From the NCBI GenBank assembly GCA_002698045.1, contig NZUR01000048.1, positions 6,954 to 13,300 on the forward strand: a stretch of 6,347 nt of DNA, written 5' to 3'. This document shows positions 6,198 to 6,347 of this stretch, one piece after another; the first letter of the stretch is position 1, and each line of letters starts with the position of its first letter. The position numbers and the translations under genes are program-made. This DNA comes from Thiotrichales bacterium (GTDB taxonomy: Bacteria; Pseudomonadota; Gammaproteobacteria; PS1; Pseudothioglobaceae). The notes beneath the pieces were generated by a model. The model made no database searches and was not told where the DNA came from. It saw nothing but the letters and a program-made list of their open reading frames with translations.

Positions 6198-6347
6198 TTA
6201 ATTTTTATTCTGAATTGTTTTCTGCAGTAAGTTTTGATTAACTAATATGCCGATTGCCATAGAAAATAAAAATATTAATATAATAGGATCGAACATCGCA
6301 AAGCCAGATATTCCCGGACTAGTTAAGGCGGATATTGACGGACCAGG
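6198..6347 (-). CDS. C-terminal fragment of a YeeE/YedE (DUF6691)-like membrane protein
   Basis: An open frame on the - strand enters from the right window edge and ends at TAA (6200-6198), giving 49 codons of a truncated protein; it is too short and edge-cut to stand out as an ORF. It starts PGPSISALTSPG and continues into a hydrophobic helix (about residues 21-37, DPIILIFLFSMAIGILV) and a short polar tail ending in QNKN. A PGP-x-x-x-AL segment followed by a final membrane helix and polar tail resembles the C-terminus of YeeE/YedE or DUF6691 proteins, where a Cys often precedes the PGP. These are multipass inner-membrane proteins for thiosulfate or related sulfur-compound uptake. The adjacent tusA, 23 bases downstream on the same strand, supports the call. 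With so little sequence, another small-residue-rich multipass transporter remains possible. Confidence 0.62.
   Translation of the reverse strand, partial: PGPSISALTSPGISGFAMFDPIILIFLFSMAIGILVNQNLLQKTIQNKN

Overview
This window is a tightly packed stretch of bacterial chromosome. It is AT-rich: a few lines counted by hand fall between about 32 and 42% G+C. The gene order pabC-mltG-tmk-holB is the classical arrangement found downstream of the fatty acid synthesis cluster in Gammaproteobacteria and many Betaproteobacteria. AT-richness, near-zero intergenic space and standard-length proteins suggest a streamlined, possibly aquatic proteobacterium of one of those classes. This is an inference; no rRNA or other marker is present to fix the lineage.

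Positions 1-5872 hold one seven-gene block on the + strand. It contains the 3' part of pabC (4-amino-4-deoxychorismate lyase), mltG (endolytic murein transglycosylase), tmk (thymidylate kinase), holB (DNA polymerase III delta' subunit), hemL (glutamate-1-semialdehyde aminomutase), a LOG-family nucleotide phosphoribohydrolase-like gene, and a HAD subfamily IB phosphatase that resembles histidinol-phosphatases. Apart from a 16-base gap between mltG and tmk, every junction overlaps by 1 to 10 bases. The block therefore looks like one polycistronic, translationally coupled operon. Its genes share no single pathway: pabC feeds folate synthesis, which supports dTMP formation; tmk phosphorylates dTMP; holB belongs to the replisome clamp loader; mltG acts in the cell wall; and hemL supplies tetrapyrroles.

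Positions 5873-5949 are a 77-base convergent spacer with no convincing terminator. Beyond it, the - strand carries tusA (a small CPxP-motif sulfur carrier, 5950-6174) and, just upstream of it and cut by the window edge, the last 49 codons of a multipass membrane protein. That fragment resembles the C-terminus of YeeE/YedE (DUF6691) sulfur-compound transporters, so the right edge looks like the end of a small sulfur uptake and trafficking module.

I see no mobile element, CRISPR array, tRNA, rRNA or clear novel system. The points most worth a second look are the departures from the usual layout (hemL directly after holB, with no pilZ), the candidate histidinol-phosphatase, the YeeE-TusA pair, and an extra segment near the zinc site of the delta' protein.
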